Source: Engraulis encrasicolus
Taxonomy: Eukaryota; Chordata; Actinopteri; Clupeiformes; Engraulidae
Assembly (NCBI RefSeq): GCF_034702125.1
Contig: NC_085857.1
Coordinates: 56,357,577 to 56,421,576, forward strand
Length of the DNA: 64,000 nt
Reading direction: 5' to 3'
The notes beneath the pieces are model-generated. The model did no database searches and was not told where the DNA came from. It was given only the letters and a program-made list of their open reading frames with translations. A program made the position numbers and the translations under genes. Positions 19,432 to 30,240 of this stretch are shown one piece after another. The stretch's first letter is position 1. Every line of letters starts with the position of its first letter.

Positions 19432-22400
19432 ATAGCCCATGTAGTGTGAGGGGTACCATGGGCTCTTCTACTGAAACCCTCAGTGACAATGACTTCCAAT
19501 CCATTTATGTAAATAGTTGTGCACTTTTGCCGGCCGAGACTACGGCTATTTATCTCAATTCTCAGCGGCTTGAGGGCTCCAGTGACTTGTTCTACACGCC
19601 AGTCGTGGTCAGCGGCCTTGTTTCACTGAAGGGCATGCTAGATTCTGGCTCCATGTCATGCACGCTGAGCGAGGAGGGTGAAATGAGACTGAAGGCATCT
19701 GGCATTCTCCCTTGTCCACAGCCAGTTCCCAGCAACATTGTTCTTATCGGATGTGGCGGTTTAGCGACGCGCCCTAAGTGCATTTATGAACTTGAGATCG
19801 AAGTGTCCGGACCACAGTTCCTGGTGCCCACTTTTGTAATATCTGGCCAGCGGGATGAGTTTATCATCGGGACCAACGTCTTAAAGCCCCTCCTCAGCAG
19901 GATGAAAGGTGAGAAGAAATACTGGGACGCTGTCACCTCCAGAAGCACCAGCCCTGAGTGTGAGCAAGTTTTGGAGCTCCTCACCTGCGTCTCGCGCTGG
20001 GCTGGTCCAGAGCCATCGGGTCCAATCGGTACTGTCAAGCTGAGGCGAGCCATCACCCTGTTGCCAAAACAAGAATACCTGGTGTGGGGCAAACTACCAA
20101 GCCATGTCCCTGTGTCCCAAGGCAGTACAGTGATTGTGGAGCCCACCACAGCACGCTCGGGGCCAAAGAACATCCTAGTGGGGCGCGTCATCACGCCAAT
20201 GTGGGGAGATCACTGGATCCCCATGAGAGTTCTCAACCCTACTGAGTACCCTGTCAGGCTGCGCCGTAACACAAAGCTGGCTGATGTTTCACCATGTGTG
20301 GCTATTGAAGACCTCCCTCTGACTCAGGGCCTTGCCTGTAACAGCGCCGTTCAGCCTCACATGGATGCTCCAACTCAGTTGCAGTCTCCAAAGCAGTGTC
20401 TTGACGCGTGTGGCCTCGGAGATGTGGACATTGATGCATGTGAAGTCTCAGATGAATGTAAGTCCAGGCTGGCTCACCTGCTTTCCAGTTTCCAGGACGT
20501 CTTCTCCAAGGACAAGCTTGACTGTGGAGAGGCAAAGGGGTTTGTGCACCGCATTCACCTCACTGATGATCGGCCATTCCGGCTTCCTTACCGCCGTATT
20601 CCACCTGCGCACTATCACAAGCTGAGAGAGGTTCTGAGTGACATGGAGGAGAAGGGTATCATCAGAAAGTCAATCAGTGAGTACGCTTCGCCTCTAGTGA
20701 TGGTGTGGAAGAAGAATGGCGATCTCAGGATATGCACAGACTTCCGCTGGCTAAACGCAAAGACAGTGAAAGATGCCCATCCATTGCCACATCAGTCAGA
20801 CTGTCTTGCGGCCCTTGGTGGCAATGCGCTGGGTCTGGGTTTTATAACATCCCCCTCCATGAGTCTGATCGGCATCTCACTGCTTTCACGACACCACTCG
20901 GGCTCTATGAGTATAACAGGCTCCCCCAAGGTCTGTGTAACAGTCCGGCTTCATTCATGCGCATGATGCTGAGCATTTTTGGCGACCTCAATTTTTCCAC
21001 CCTCTTGTGCTACCTGGATGATCTCCTTGTTTTTGCCCCGTCTGAGTCAGAGGCCCTGTGTCGTCTTGAGGTCGTCTTCACCAGGTTGAGGGCGCACAAT
21101 CTGAAGCTCTCCCAGAAGAAATGCCACTTTTTGCGCAAGTCTGTAAAGTTCCTGGGGCATGTTGTGAATGTGGCTGGCGTGTCTGTTGATCAGGAGAAGG
21201 TGGATGTCATCTCTAGCTTCACAGCACAGGATCTGATGATGGAGGACGGGTGCACACCTTCTCAGAAGAGAGTTCGCTCCTTCTTGGGAATGGTGATGTA
21301 TTACCAGCATTTTATCCCTGGCTGTTCATCCATTGCTAAGCCCCTGTTTGCGCTAACTGCTGGCCAAAAGCGTAGAGGCAGACATGACAGGAAGCTTCGG
21401 AGGCCCGGCACCTACCGTGAGTTAACTCCGGGAGACTGGACTCCAGAGTGCATGAAAGCCTTTGAGGACCTCAAGAGGGCGCTGTTGACGAGCGTAGTTC
21501 TTGCCCACCCAGATTTCAACAAGCCCTTCGTGCTGTGCACTGACGCGTCCCTGGACGGCCTGGGAGCCGTTTTGTCCCAAGTTCCAGAGGGTGAAGAGGT
21601 AGCAAGACCCATCGCGTTCGCCAGTAAGTCCCTCAGCAGGAGCCAAGCCAACTATCCAGCCCACCGATTAGAGTTCTTGGCTCTGAAGTGGGCAGTATGC
21701 GAGAAATTCAGCCACTGGCTGAAGGGTCACACTTTTACAGTATGGACGGACAACAACCCGCTCACATACATCCTGACAAAGCCCAAGTTAGATGCGTGTG
21801 AGCAGCGTTGGGTGTCCAAGCTGGCCCCATACACCTTTGACCTCAGACATGTTCCCGGGCCGAAGAATGTTGTGGCTGACGCTCTGAGTCGTGACCCTTT
21901 TGTGAAGCGGCTCTTGTCTGAACCCTACGCTGATCTGCTGCAGCAAGCCTCCGAGGTCAACGACAGTTGCGTGCAAGACATGTTCCGCCTCACCTGTAAT
22001 CCTCAGGCCACGACTGACTCCTCTCTCAGCACCGTGCAACCCCTCTCCATGTCAGGTGATGATGTGTCAGCTGCTCTGGACACACAGGACGTGTGGGACC
22101 TTGGCGCCCAGCAGCGGGCCGCTTCCCTCAGTGACCACCTGACGGGCTTGGGGGACTGTGGACAGGACACACTCCACGCGTGGTCGACAGATGAGCTGAG
22201 AGCCCGCCAGTTACAGGATGACGCCATTGCCAGAGTGATGTTCTATGTCGAACGGAAATCGAGACCGTCGAGACGTGAACGTGCTCGAGAGAATCACCTG
22301 GCCTTGAAGTTACTACGAGAATGGCGGAAGTTCCAGCTCAGGGATGGCATTCTCTACAGAGTCTCGAAAGACCCCCTCTCCAACACCAAGAGATTCCAGT

Positions 22401-23989
22401 ACGTCGTGCCTGCCTCCCTTAAAGAAGATGCCTTGGCTGGTCTGCATGACTTGGCGGGTCATCAGGGTCAACTGCGCACGCTCTCCCTTGCTCGTCAGAG
22501 GTTCTTCTGGTATGACCTGGAGAAGGACGTTAGGCATCACGTCAGAGAATGCATGAGATGTGTCCTCAGCAAGACCGCTGAGCCAGCCGCCAGAGCTCCT
22601 CTGCACAGCATCAAAACAACCGCGCCTCTGGAACTCGTCTGCATCGATTTCTGGTCTGCTGAGGACAAGAACAACAAGTCTGTTGATGTCTTGGTCATAA
22701 CTGACCATTTCACGAAGCTCGCACATGCATTCCCATGTCAAGACCAGACTGCTAAGAGGGTGGCGAAGCGGCTGTGGGACAACTTTTTCTGTGTGTATGG
22801 CTTCCCCACTCGCCTGCACTCTGACCAGGGAGCGTCCTTTGAGAGTGAGCTCATTGCGGAACTCATGGAGCTGGCTGGCGTGCAGAAGTCTCACTCTTCT
22901 CCTTACCATCCGATGGGCAACGGTGGTACAGAGAGATTCAACCGGACACTGGGAAACATGCTGCGGTCCTTGCCCCCACAGTCCAAACAGAAGTGGCCCC
23001 AGTTGGTTCAAACCATGACCTTAGCCTACAATTGCACGGTGCATGAGACAACTGGGTTTGCGCCCTTCTACCTGATGTTTGGCAGGGTCCCGAGACTGCC
23101 TGTTGACCTGCTGTTCAGGAACGTGATTTGCGATGAGAGGATTGCTGACTACGACTCCTATGTCAAGTCCCTGGCCAGTGACCTCCAGTCAGCCATGCAA
23201 GTCGCTCAGAAGAACTCCAGGTCTGAGCAGAGACACCAAGCTGAGCAGTACAACAAGAGGGCCAAAGGAGTGGCGCTGTCCATTGGCGACCGAGTCCTTA
23301 TTGCCAACAAAGGATGCAGGGGAAAGCGCAAACTTGCTGACAAATGGGAGCCAGATGTATACACTGTGGTAGCCGCAAAGCCCAGCCTCCATATCTACAA
23401 AGTCGAGGGCAGTGATGGTAAACAGAGGGTGCTCCACCGAAACCTCCTGCTTTCAGTGAACTTCCTGCCACTCGCAGATGATACAGATGTCGCTTCAAGT
23501 GCAGCAGCTGAATGTGTTAGTTCAAGCGTCTCCCTGTCCGAGGCTCACCTGTCAGATCTCTCCTCTGAGCATGCTCTGGCCCCGTCTGTCACTGCCCTGT
23601 CTGTCACTGCCCTGTCACGCCAAGATGACTCTGTCGCGGACCGCACTTCCTCTTGGGTCGTTGAACAGTCTGCCGTGCTGGATGACTTCGAGGAAGATGA
23701 AGCAGTTGGTCCCGGGTCCCCGCTTCCTGGTGGCAGCTCAGATGCCTCTGCTAGTGGTGTGGCTGGCCCTGGTGATGTTGCAGAACATATCATGCCCTCT
23801 ACCCCTCACGACCCACCTCACGTCCCACCTCACGACACTGACACTCCCTCAAATGGCCACTTAGCCCCCTTCCCCTCGTCCAGGTTTGGTAGGGTTATTA
23901 AGCCTGTGTGTAGACTTATAGAGTCTATGGCTCAGTTGCAAACCATTTTAGGTGGGGATGAGTCCTTCGGTCAGGTCATTCATGTGTAG
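19329..23989 (+). pseudogene. pol: Pol polyprotein with a deletion in reverse transcriptase
   Basis: Two frames together give a gypsy pol. The first (19329-about 20835) holds an aspartic protease with active-site DSGS at about 19641 and the RT fingers (PLVMVWKKNGDLRICTDF). The second (about 20835-23989) resumes in RT after a frame change, with the catalytic YLDD at 21011-21022, RNase H from CTDASLDG at about 21537, the integrase zinc region (GHQGQ...CMRC, about 22440-22562), the integrase catalytic Asp, Asp and Glu at about 22645, 22822 and 22932, and a C-terminal tail. The part of RT that normally carries motif A with its catalytic aspartate is missing at the junction, with a shift of frame. 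All other domains are open, so the damage is recent. Confidence 0.85.
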
Positions 23990-24297
23990 TGTGTACATTA
24001 TATTTTTACTTAGTTATTTGATAGCTTCTGCAGTTGTTCATGGCTTTATTGAGCCTGTTGTCTGTTTGCTAAGTGTGAATAACATGTAGTTATTTCTGAT
24101 TCGTGTAGTCTCTGGTCTGAGCCTTACCGTTGAGGTGTATATGGCATCTCATCTACCCGGTGCGTTCTGGGACTTGATCACCCCTGGATCACGCCTGACC
24201 TCTTTAGGTAGCTGTCACGCTGGTATTTGTAATGGCTGTAAGCGGAGCTTGAGGAGTGTTTTTATGTTCGGGATGTTTTTGTATCTTTGTGAAATTC

Positions 24298-24309
24298 TAG
24301 GGGGGTGAA
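24298..24309 (+). promoter_or_regulatory. Polypurine tract
   Basis: TAGGGGGGTGAA directly before the 3' LTR; the usual plus-strand primer for LTR retrotransposons. Confidence 0.75.
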
Positions 24310-24690
24310 TGTAACAGTGTGCTTTTAGCACCTTTCTTTTTTTGTAGTATAATTACACAAAGATGGGTTTTTATTTTGACACACCTTCGTTACACTAGTC
24401 CTACAGTAGACTTCTTCACTGTCATGGGTGTCTATGGAGCTTCCTGCCCCCCTCCTTCTATCCCCCTCTAATGTTTCCGTTTTTCTGATTCATATTTCTA
24501 TGCTTTCCATATCCTCTTCCGAATCTCTGTATGCTGTGGGAAGAGGAGTGGGAGTGCTGCCCCAAGCCCCATGGTGATGAATGTATACTGTGTCTGACAA
24601 TTACAGCATCACTAAAAGATTGAATGAATCACCTGTCTCGGAGTCGTCCTTATTCAAACACAACGCAGAGTGAAAGTACAACCGGTTACA
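24310..24690 (+). repeat. 3' LTR
   Basis: 381 bp, near-identical to 17081-17456, same TGTAACAG start and GGTTACA end. Confidence 0.9.
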
Positions 24691-26889
24691 TTCACACCTG
24701 AGCAGGAGACCCACATTCCAAATATGGTGATGGGTAACATAACAAGAAGGCTGCAGGAAATTCCCTAGGCCTAATAGAACATGGCAGAACCTTTGCAAAT
24801 ATAAATAATGTGAGCATCTCTGCAATATCACGGCTAGTTGAAAGAAACAAAATTCACATGAAGCAGGTCTACAAGGTTCAGAACATATAAAACAACTATG
24901 TTGATATGTGCAGGTAATCAACAATTAGTTTTGAATATACTGTAGGAGTCCATACTGATATTGACCAGACGGCATGTCAGGACTGGATACAAGGTGATAC
25001 TTTCTCCGCTGTCTTGCACTTGAAGACATAGCATATGATGTCAAGGAAATGTTATTGTCGGATCCAGCAAGGCATGTGGATGTTCAGTAATTTCCTTTGT
25101 TAGACTTACATTGTGTTTTCTTGTATATTTGAATTACATGTCAAAAACATATTTTTAGTTTGCTCTGGGGAACGTAAATAAACATCCATGATTGAAGTCT
25201 CATCCCCTGCGTTTTTATATCACAAGTATTCATGACAAAAGTGTGATCTGCAATTGATTTGCACTGTGCAAAGAACAACACAAGCTAAATGTGTGTATGA
25301 TTTATACTGCATGTGTGTATTTGCAGTGTGTGTGTGTTTCTTATAAGATAACTTGTGTGAATGATTTGACACAAAAATGCACATTTTCCAAAAGTGTATA
25401 GCGTTTTTCAACCTTAGTTTGATTTTGCAACGCATCTACAGTGCTTTGCTAGATAGGTGTGAAGTTCTTGTAGTTGTGTGTAGAGTTTTGCAAAAGCAGC
25501 CAAAGTTGCGAAAATTGAGCTTTAGCAATCAGAAAAAACTGTAATGCGTTACGAAATTGATGTATCCATTTACAGTACACGTCTGCTACTACCTACTTAC
25601 TACAGTACGACGTACTTGCAAGATGCTTACAGCTAATACTTTACTATTCTTACCTGTGTGTTGCCACAGCTGATATACCGGTACTCTACTTACGGTGTGT
25701 TGCCACATTTGATATTCTACTTGCTATACTTACCGGTGTGTTACTACATTTACAGTTTTTGCCTACTGCTTGCACACAATTTGCAAAATTTGGCTCATAG
25801 AGTCAAAACTCTACACACAAGCCAAAAACTCTCAACACTTGGAGATAAACCCTGCACATATATGCCAACATGAAACTCTGCTATCAAAACCTAAACATTG
25901 CCATAAAAACTTAACAATCTTTTGTCAAAACCTCACTTTCATGTCAAAAGACACACATTAGCACCAAATGAGAAAACAAATTAGATCAACGTGAAAACAG
26001 TTGTCTACTTTATACAAAACACAGCAGTCTTTCTTTTTGTACCAGTCTATTCAGACTCACAGAATGTACATCTTCACAAGACCCCAAAATTCAATACTGT
26101 ACATTACACAACTGCACCTTACAGTACAGGACATTAAACTGAAGCAAAATATCTTAAACAGTACATCACTCTCAACGCAACAGTGTATGTGAGCTTACTG
26201 TATGAACCATTTTTTTGTGTAGCCTATTCACACATTTTCAAACATCTAAATATGATACAAATGTGTGGTTGACGTCAACATGCTGTAATGAAAAACATAG
26301 TCTATATACTTTTGTTGTTTGGGTATGAGGTATGAGGTTTGCTTACAGTAAAGTAACGAAGTACAATACATTTCCAGACACAATATGCAACTGACATCTA
26401 CTATTATGTGTATTTCTACAAACTATCATGTTCATACCTAACATGTGATGATGAAGATACACACAAGGCTACTCCTGCCATCAGGTTTTACAGAACGTGA
26501 GTCAGTCAATGTCACTCCATATTCTACTCTTTAGTACCGTTGTGCTATTTGTTGTTTTGTTTGAGTGTAGGAAGGTGTGAATTTAGCAAAGTAGCCATCA
26601 AAGTAAAACAAATAAATGCAAAATAAAATAAGTGCAATGTAATATAAAGAATGCAACTTTGTAACTGGCAGAATAGTGGTTAATTTTGAAAGCATGTGTT
26701 TTATTGTCTGTGCCTAAATCTTGTCATACATCCAGTGTGTTTTGTTTTTCTAGCGGATGTGTTCCCAATGATATGATGAGAGTTCATTTTTTAATGGAGT
26801 GTCTTGTGAAGGAAAAAGTGTGCAGTGACCATGAGCAAGTGTGTAGCATAAAGCAAAATGTGTGTTGCTGAATTGCTGCAACAGTGTTA

Positions 26890-26933
26890 AGCAGAACTTT
26901 TGTTTAAAGTACGGCACACTGTGTTTAAGTTAT
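26890..26933. repeat. Target-site duplication, left copy, about 44 bp
   Basis: AGCAGAACTTTTGTTTAAAG...GTGTTTAAGTTAT. Repeated at 27819-27862 with a single A/G difference. It brackets the Penelope-like insert. Confidence 0.8.
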
Positions 26934-27818
26934 AGATGTATGATGAAATCCAAGGCACTCTTCGTCTTCATTAAAAAGCTTTTAATTAAATGTAGCTAGT
27001 TCATACTTGAACATTAAAATTTGCCAACATGTTTCGGCCAAACATTGGCCTTCATCAGGGCTTTAAAAGAGTTCAAACTTCCCCCCACTTCCCTTTATGC
27101 TTTTTGCGTCATGCTTGGGTGCGCGTCTCCCGCCAACGGGTCTCCAAAACGTGCTTGCGCATGTACCCAAAACAAACATGGTGGATGTCATTCTGCCCTT
27201 ACAGCAGTATTACAGAGAACAATTTCAGCATCACTATATCATTAACATTAAATATACAGCTCAAAGGAATGCCACCATATCTATACAGTCATTCAAACCA
27301 GGGTACGTCATGGCATTCAGATTGTGTATCCACCGGCTTTCCTTCTGGTTTAGTAGTTTCTGTCTATCCCCTCTTCTTGTGCTCAAGGGGACATGATCAA
27401 TGCCAATAGCCGTGAATGTAACAGGGGCATTGGCATGTGTCTCATTAAAGTGTTTGACCATGGCATAATCAAAATTTCCATTCTTTCCAGCATATTTATG
27501 TTCGGCCAAACGGTCTTTAAGGCGTCTTTTTGTGCGCCCGACATAAAAAGCTTCGCAAAGCGTGCATCGCAACAGGTAAATGACATGGGTGGTTTGGCAG
27601 TTTATAAAATGTCTGATGGTAAAATCCCGATGTGTGTTTGGGTGTTTAAAACTTTTGCATTTCACCACAATGTCGCAAATTTTGCAATGCCCGCATTTGA
27701 AAGTGCCGTTGGGCTTTTGGGGGATCCACGTCTCTGGTCTCTGGTCTCTAGGGGATAGGTGACTCCGTACCACCTTATCGCCTATGGTCGGCGCTCTTTT
27801 GAAAGAAAAAAAAAAAAA
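26934..27818 (-). mobile_element. Penelope-like element, 5'-truncated
   Basis: About 885 bp on the minus strand holding the C-terminal endonuclease of a Penelope-like element and its 3' end. The 3' region includes GATGAAGGCCAATGTTTGGC followed by CGAAACATG, a phrase typical of the non-coding ends of these elements. It is bracketed by a 44-bp direct repeat of host-transposon sequence, which fits target-primed insertion with widely spaced nicks. An A-run at 27806-27819 lies at the upstream edge. Confidence 0.75.
27261..27800 (-). pseudogene. GIY-YIG endonuclease domain of a Penelope-like element
   Basis: Open frame of about 180 meaningful residues ending at 27261. It carries FKCGHCKICDIV (a CxxC-type cysteine cluster) and HVIYLLRCTLCEAFYVGRTK, the GIY-YIG motif in its Penelope form (IY...FYVG.T). 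A conserved Arg lies in RRLKDRLAEH and a Glu in LNQKESRWI, matching the nuclease active-site layout. The reverse transcriptase that should precede it is absent, so the protein is truncated at the N-terminus. The domain itself shows no stop. Confidence 0.75.
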
Positions 27819-27862
27819 AGCAGAACTTTTGTTTAAGGTACGGCACACTGTGTTTAAGTTAT
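27819..27862. repeat. Target-site duplication, right copy, about 44 bp
   Basis: Second copy of 26890-26933; continues into the host transposon at TTACCAACAACTTAAC. Confidence 0.8.
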
Positions 27863-28078
27863 GTTACCAACAACTTAACAATATGCTATTTTGGTCCAAG
27901 CATCAGCCTATAGTGTTCAAGCAGTAGGCAAATACTGTAAATGAGCAAGATAACTAGCTGCGTGGAGAGAACTGTCAAAAAAAGCTTTCTTCAGAACAGA
28001 AGTTGAACTGATAACGCGCATGCCTGACAGGGTTGCCAGATGAGGCTGATGATTTCCAGCCCAAAAAATGTTTAAAAC

Positions 28079-29104
28079 ATTACATTACATTACATTACAT
28101 TGCATTTGGCAGACGCTTTATAACCAAAGCGACTTTCAGAAGAGGACATAATCAAGCCAACATCACAAGCAAATACAAAGTGCACAGGATATATACAGAA
28201 CAACAAGTGCAATTACAAAGAGGGGTTAGGTTTTTTTTTTTTTAAATAAAGAGGAAATAATGAGAACACACACTCACAAACACACACTCACAAACTAAAC
28301 TAAACTAAACATAATGTCAGGATTCTGCCCTGGGGCAAGGCCAGTTCAATCATTAGTCTAGTAGATTCTCTCGAAAGAGGAATGTCTTTAGTTGTTTCTT
28401 GAAGGCTGCAAGAGAGGTGCTTAGTCTTGCTGCCTCTGGGAGACTGTTCCACCACTTGGGAACAATGACAGAGAACAGTCTTGACTGGGAGTACCTAGAG
28501 CGACTGGATGGCAGAGCCAGACGGCTTGTGCTGGATGAGCGCAGATCTCTTCCAGTAACATAAGGCGTTAGTAGGTCCTTCAGATAAGCTGGGGCCGTTC
28601 CTGTGATGGTTTTGTAGGCAAGGGTCAATGCCTTGTGCTTGATCCGGGCGGCGATCGGTAACCAATGCAACTCAATAAATAGAGGAGTAACATGGGTCCT
28701 TTTGGGTTGATTGAAAATCAACCGTGCCGCCGCATTCTGGATCATCTGCAGAGGCTTTAGCGCACAAGCAGGTAGACCTGTCATGAGTGAGTTGCAGTAG
28801 TCAACGCGGGACAGGACCGTGGCCTGGACCAGTCGTTGTGTAGAATATTGTGTCAGCACAGGTCTGATATTCCGTACGTTGGACATCTGGATTCGACAGG
28901 TCCGGGTGACCGAGTTGATGTAGTTGGAGCATGACAGCTCATCATCAATCATGACGCCAAGGTTTTTGGCGACTTTGCTTGGGGTCACGATGGTGGAGCC
29001 TATCTTGAGGTTGATGTTGTGACTGAGCGGCTCTGAGTGGGATCACCAGGAGCTCTGTCTTGGCCAGGTTCAGCTGTAGGTGGTGGTCCTTCATCCATGT
29101 TGAC
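28079..29104 (-). mobile_element. L2-clade LINE, 5'-truncated
   Basis: Minus-strand LINE 3' part. The tail is (ATGTA)n-like, preceded by AAAGTCGCTTTGGTTATAAA and GCGTCTGCCAAATG, the L2 3' end also borrowed by fish SINEs. It lies inside the hAT MITE, possibly flanked by a short AAAAC repeat. Confidence 0.75.
28353..28988 (-). pseudogene. L2 ORF2 C-terminal fragment
   Basis: 211 residues without a stop, covering the thumb and C-terminal region of the L2/jockey-type reverse transcriptase protein: KNLGVMIDDELSCSNYINSV, SRVDYCNSLMTGLP, HWLPIAARIKHKALTLAYK and SLAAFKKQLKTFLF. The same protein continues upstream after a frameshift near 29025 (LNLAKTELLVIP). The RT active site (the YxDD box) is absent, so this is a 5'-truncated dead copy, though relatively well kept. 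Confidence 0.8.
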
Positions 29105-29428
29105 AAAACCCGCCTAGAAGCACAAAAAGCACAAATTGGGCGGGTTTATCTGCTAAATGCCATTTTTACCCGCACAAGGCCATCCTAAGCAGCCCAATTG
29201 GGCAGGAACCAGCCCAATCTGGCAACACTGATGCCTGATAAGTGCGGTGTGTCACGGGAGGTGGAGTTTTACTAACACACCAAACACTGTGGGTCTTGCC
29301 TACACACGCAACGCAACTCGTAAATGATACCGTATTGATTTCATTATCATGGACTTGATCACCAAAATGGGTTCGGTGTCGGTGGAAGAGGGGCCCAATC
29401 ACAGATTTTTGTCCCAGCCCAGCCAAAG

Positions 29429-29780
29429 CTGAAGTGTCATCCCCTGTGTTTTTATATCACAAGTATTCATGACAAAAGTGTGATCTACAATTGATTTACA
29501 TTGTGCAAAGAACAACACAAGCTAAATATGTGTATCATTTATACTGCATGTGTGTAGTTGCAGTGTGTGTGTGTTTATTATAAGATAGTTTGTGTGAATG
29601 ATTTGACACAAAAATGCTGATTTTCCAAAAGTGTATAGCGTTTTTCAACCTTAGTTTGATTTTGCAACGTATCTACAGTGCTTTGCTAGATAGGTGTGAA
29701 GTTCGTGTAATTGTGTGTAGAGTTTTGCAAAAGCAGCCAAAGTTGTGAAAATTGAGCTTTAGCAATCAGAAAAAAATCTG
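29429..29780. mobile_element. Second copy of the IS630-like transposon 3' end
   Basis: Nearly identical to 25195-25541 (for example TCATGACAAAAGTGTGATCT), ending AGAAAAAAATCTG then TA. The rest of the element is absent. Confidence 0.75.
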
Positions 29781-29888
29781 TAAAGAAAATAATTATATTA
29801 CATAAAAACAACCAAATGGCCAGAGGAGGAAAGAGGGAAAGGGAATTTTAAAACGCACTTCCCCCATTTGTTCCCACTGTTCCGCAAC

Positions 29889-30076
29889 ACACACACACAC
29901 ACACACACATACACACACACACACAGGATGTGATTTATAGGGGGGAATTGTCCCCCCTTCTAGTCTTTATATCGCCACTTTTTCTACATGATTTTATCAT
30001 AGTTCAATGTAATTCCATTGATATTGCTTAAAATCTGAAACATATCCCCCCTTCTGGTTTTCCGACAAATCGCACC

Positions 30077-30139
<63 letters not shown>

Positions 30140-30160
30140 ACCCCCCCACACACACACACA
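29889..30160. repeat. Two (CA)n tracts around a dispersed repeat
   Basis: (CA)n at 29889-29926 and 30080-30160. Between them (29930-30078) is a copy of the CCCCCCTTCTGG repeat also found near 4850, ending CGACAAATCGCACCCTGC, so the microsatellites flank or derive from that repeat. Confidence 0.8.
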
Positions 30161-30240
30161 CCACAAACCACCAATGTATTGGATAGAGGCAGCTCACAAT
30201 GACATGCAATTGCATTCATTATTATTACTTATTATATGGT

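Larger units (their letters stand above)
17081..24690 (+). mobile_element. Ty3/gypsy LTR retrotransposon, nearly complete, young
   Basis: 7,610 bp with two nearly identical LTRs, a primer-binding site beginning TGGTGCCGTGAC at 17458, gag, pol in the order protease, RT, RNase H, integrase, and a polypurine tract AGGGGGGTGAA just before the 3' LTR. That domain order and the RT sequence type indicate Ty3/gypsy. No env frame lies between pol and the 3' LTR. The flanks TTCGCA (17075-17080) and TTCACA (24691-24696) look like a 6-bp target duplication with one CpG-type change. The copy has a disabling deletion in RT, so it is not autonomous. Confidence 0.9.
16296..25541 (+). mobile_element. IS630/Tc1-like transposon split by an LTR retrotransposon
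   Basis: Left end CAGTTTTTTCTGTTCGCTAAA follows TA at 16294-16295. The right end, reverse-complemented, starts CAGTTTTTTCTGATTGCTAAA and is followed by TA at 25542-25543. The ends match for about 90 bp, both holding TTTGGCTGCTTTTG. Without the 7,610-bp LTR element at 17081-24690 the host transposon is about 1.6 kb, the normal size for an autonomous Tc1/IS630 element. The transposase is decayed on both sides of the insertion. A second copy of the right end lies at 29429-29780. Confidence 0.75.
25753..27937. mobile_element. TA-flanked transposon, copy 2, split by a Penelope-like element
   Basis: Left end CAGTTTTTGCCTACTGCTTG after TA (25751-25752). The right end, reverse-complemented, starts CAGTATTTGCCTACTGCTTG, with TA at 27938-27939. 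Removing the Penelope-like insert and one target repeat leaves about 1.26 kb without any transposase frame, so the element is non-autonomous and probably used a Tc1/mariner-type transposase in trans. Copy 1 is at 13987-14882. Confidence 0.75.
28028..29230. mobile_element. hAT-type MITE containing an L2 LINE
   Basis: Ends CAGGGTTGCCAGATGAGGCTG and, reverse-complemented, CAGTGTTGCCAGATTGGGCTG, flanked by a perfect 8-bp duplication ATGCCTGA (28020-28027 and 29231-29238), diagnostic of hAT. Without the L2 insert the element is about 180 bp. No coding capacity. Confidence 0.8.

Noticed and set aside
22313..23011. 232-codon minus-strand frame inside pol
   Set aside because: Shadow of the integrase-coding strand of the gypsy element.
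23478..23864. Possible env or accessory ORF near the end of the gypsy element
   Set aside because: Alternative frame of the Pro/Ser-rich pol tail; no signal peptide, membrane or fusion features, and nothing follows before the 3' LTR.
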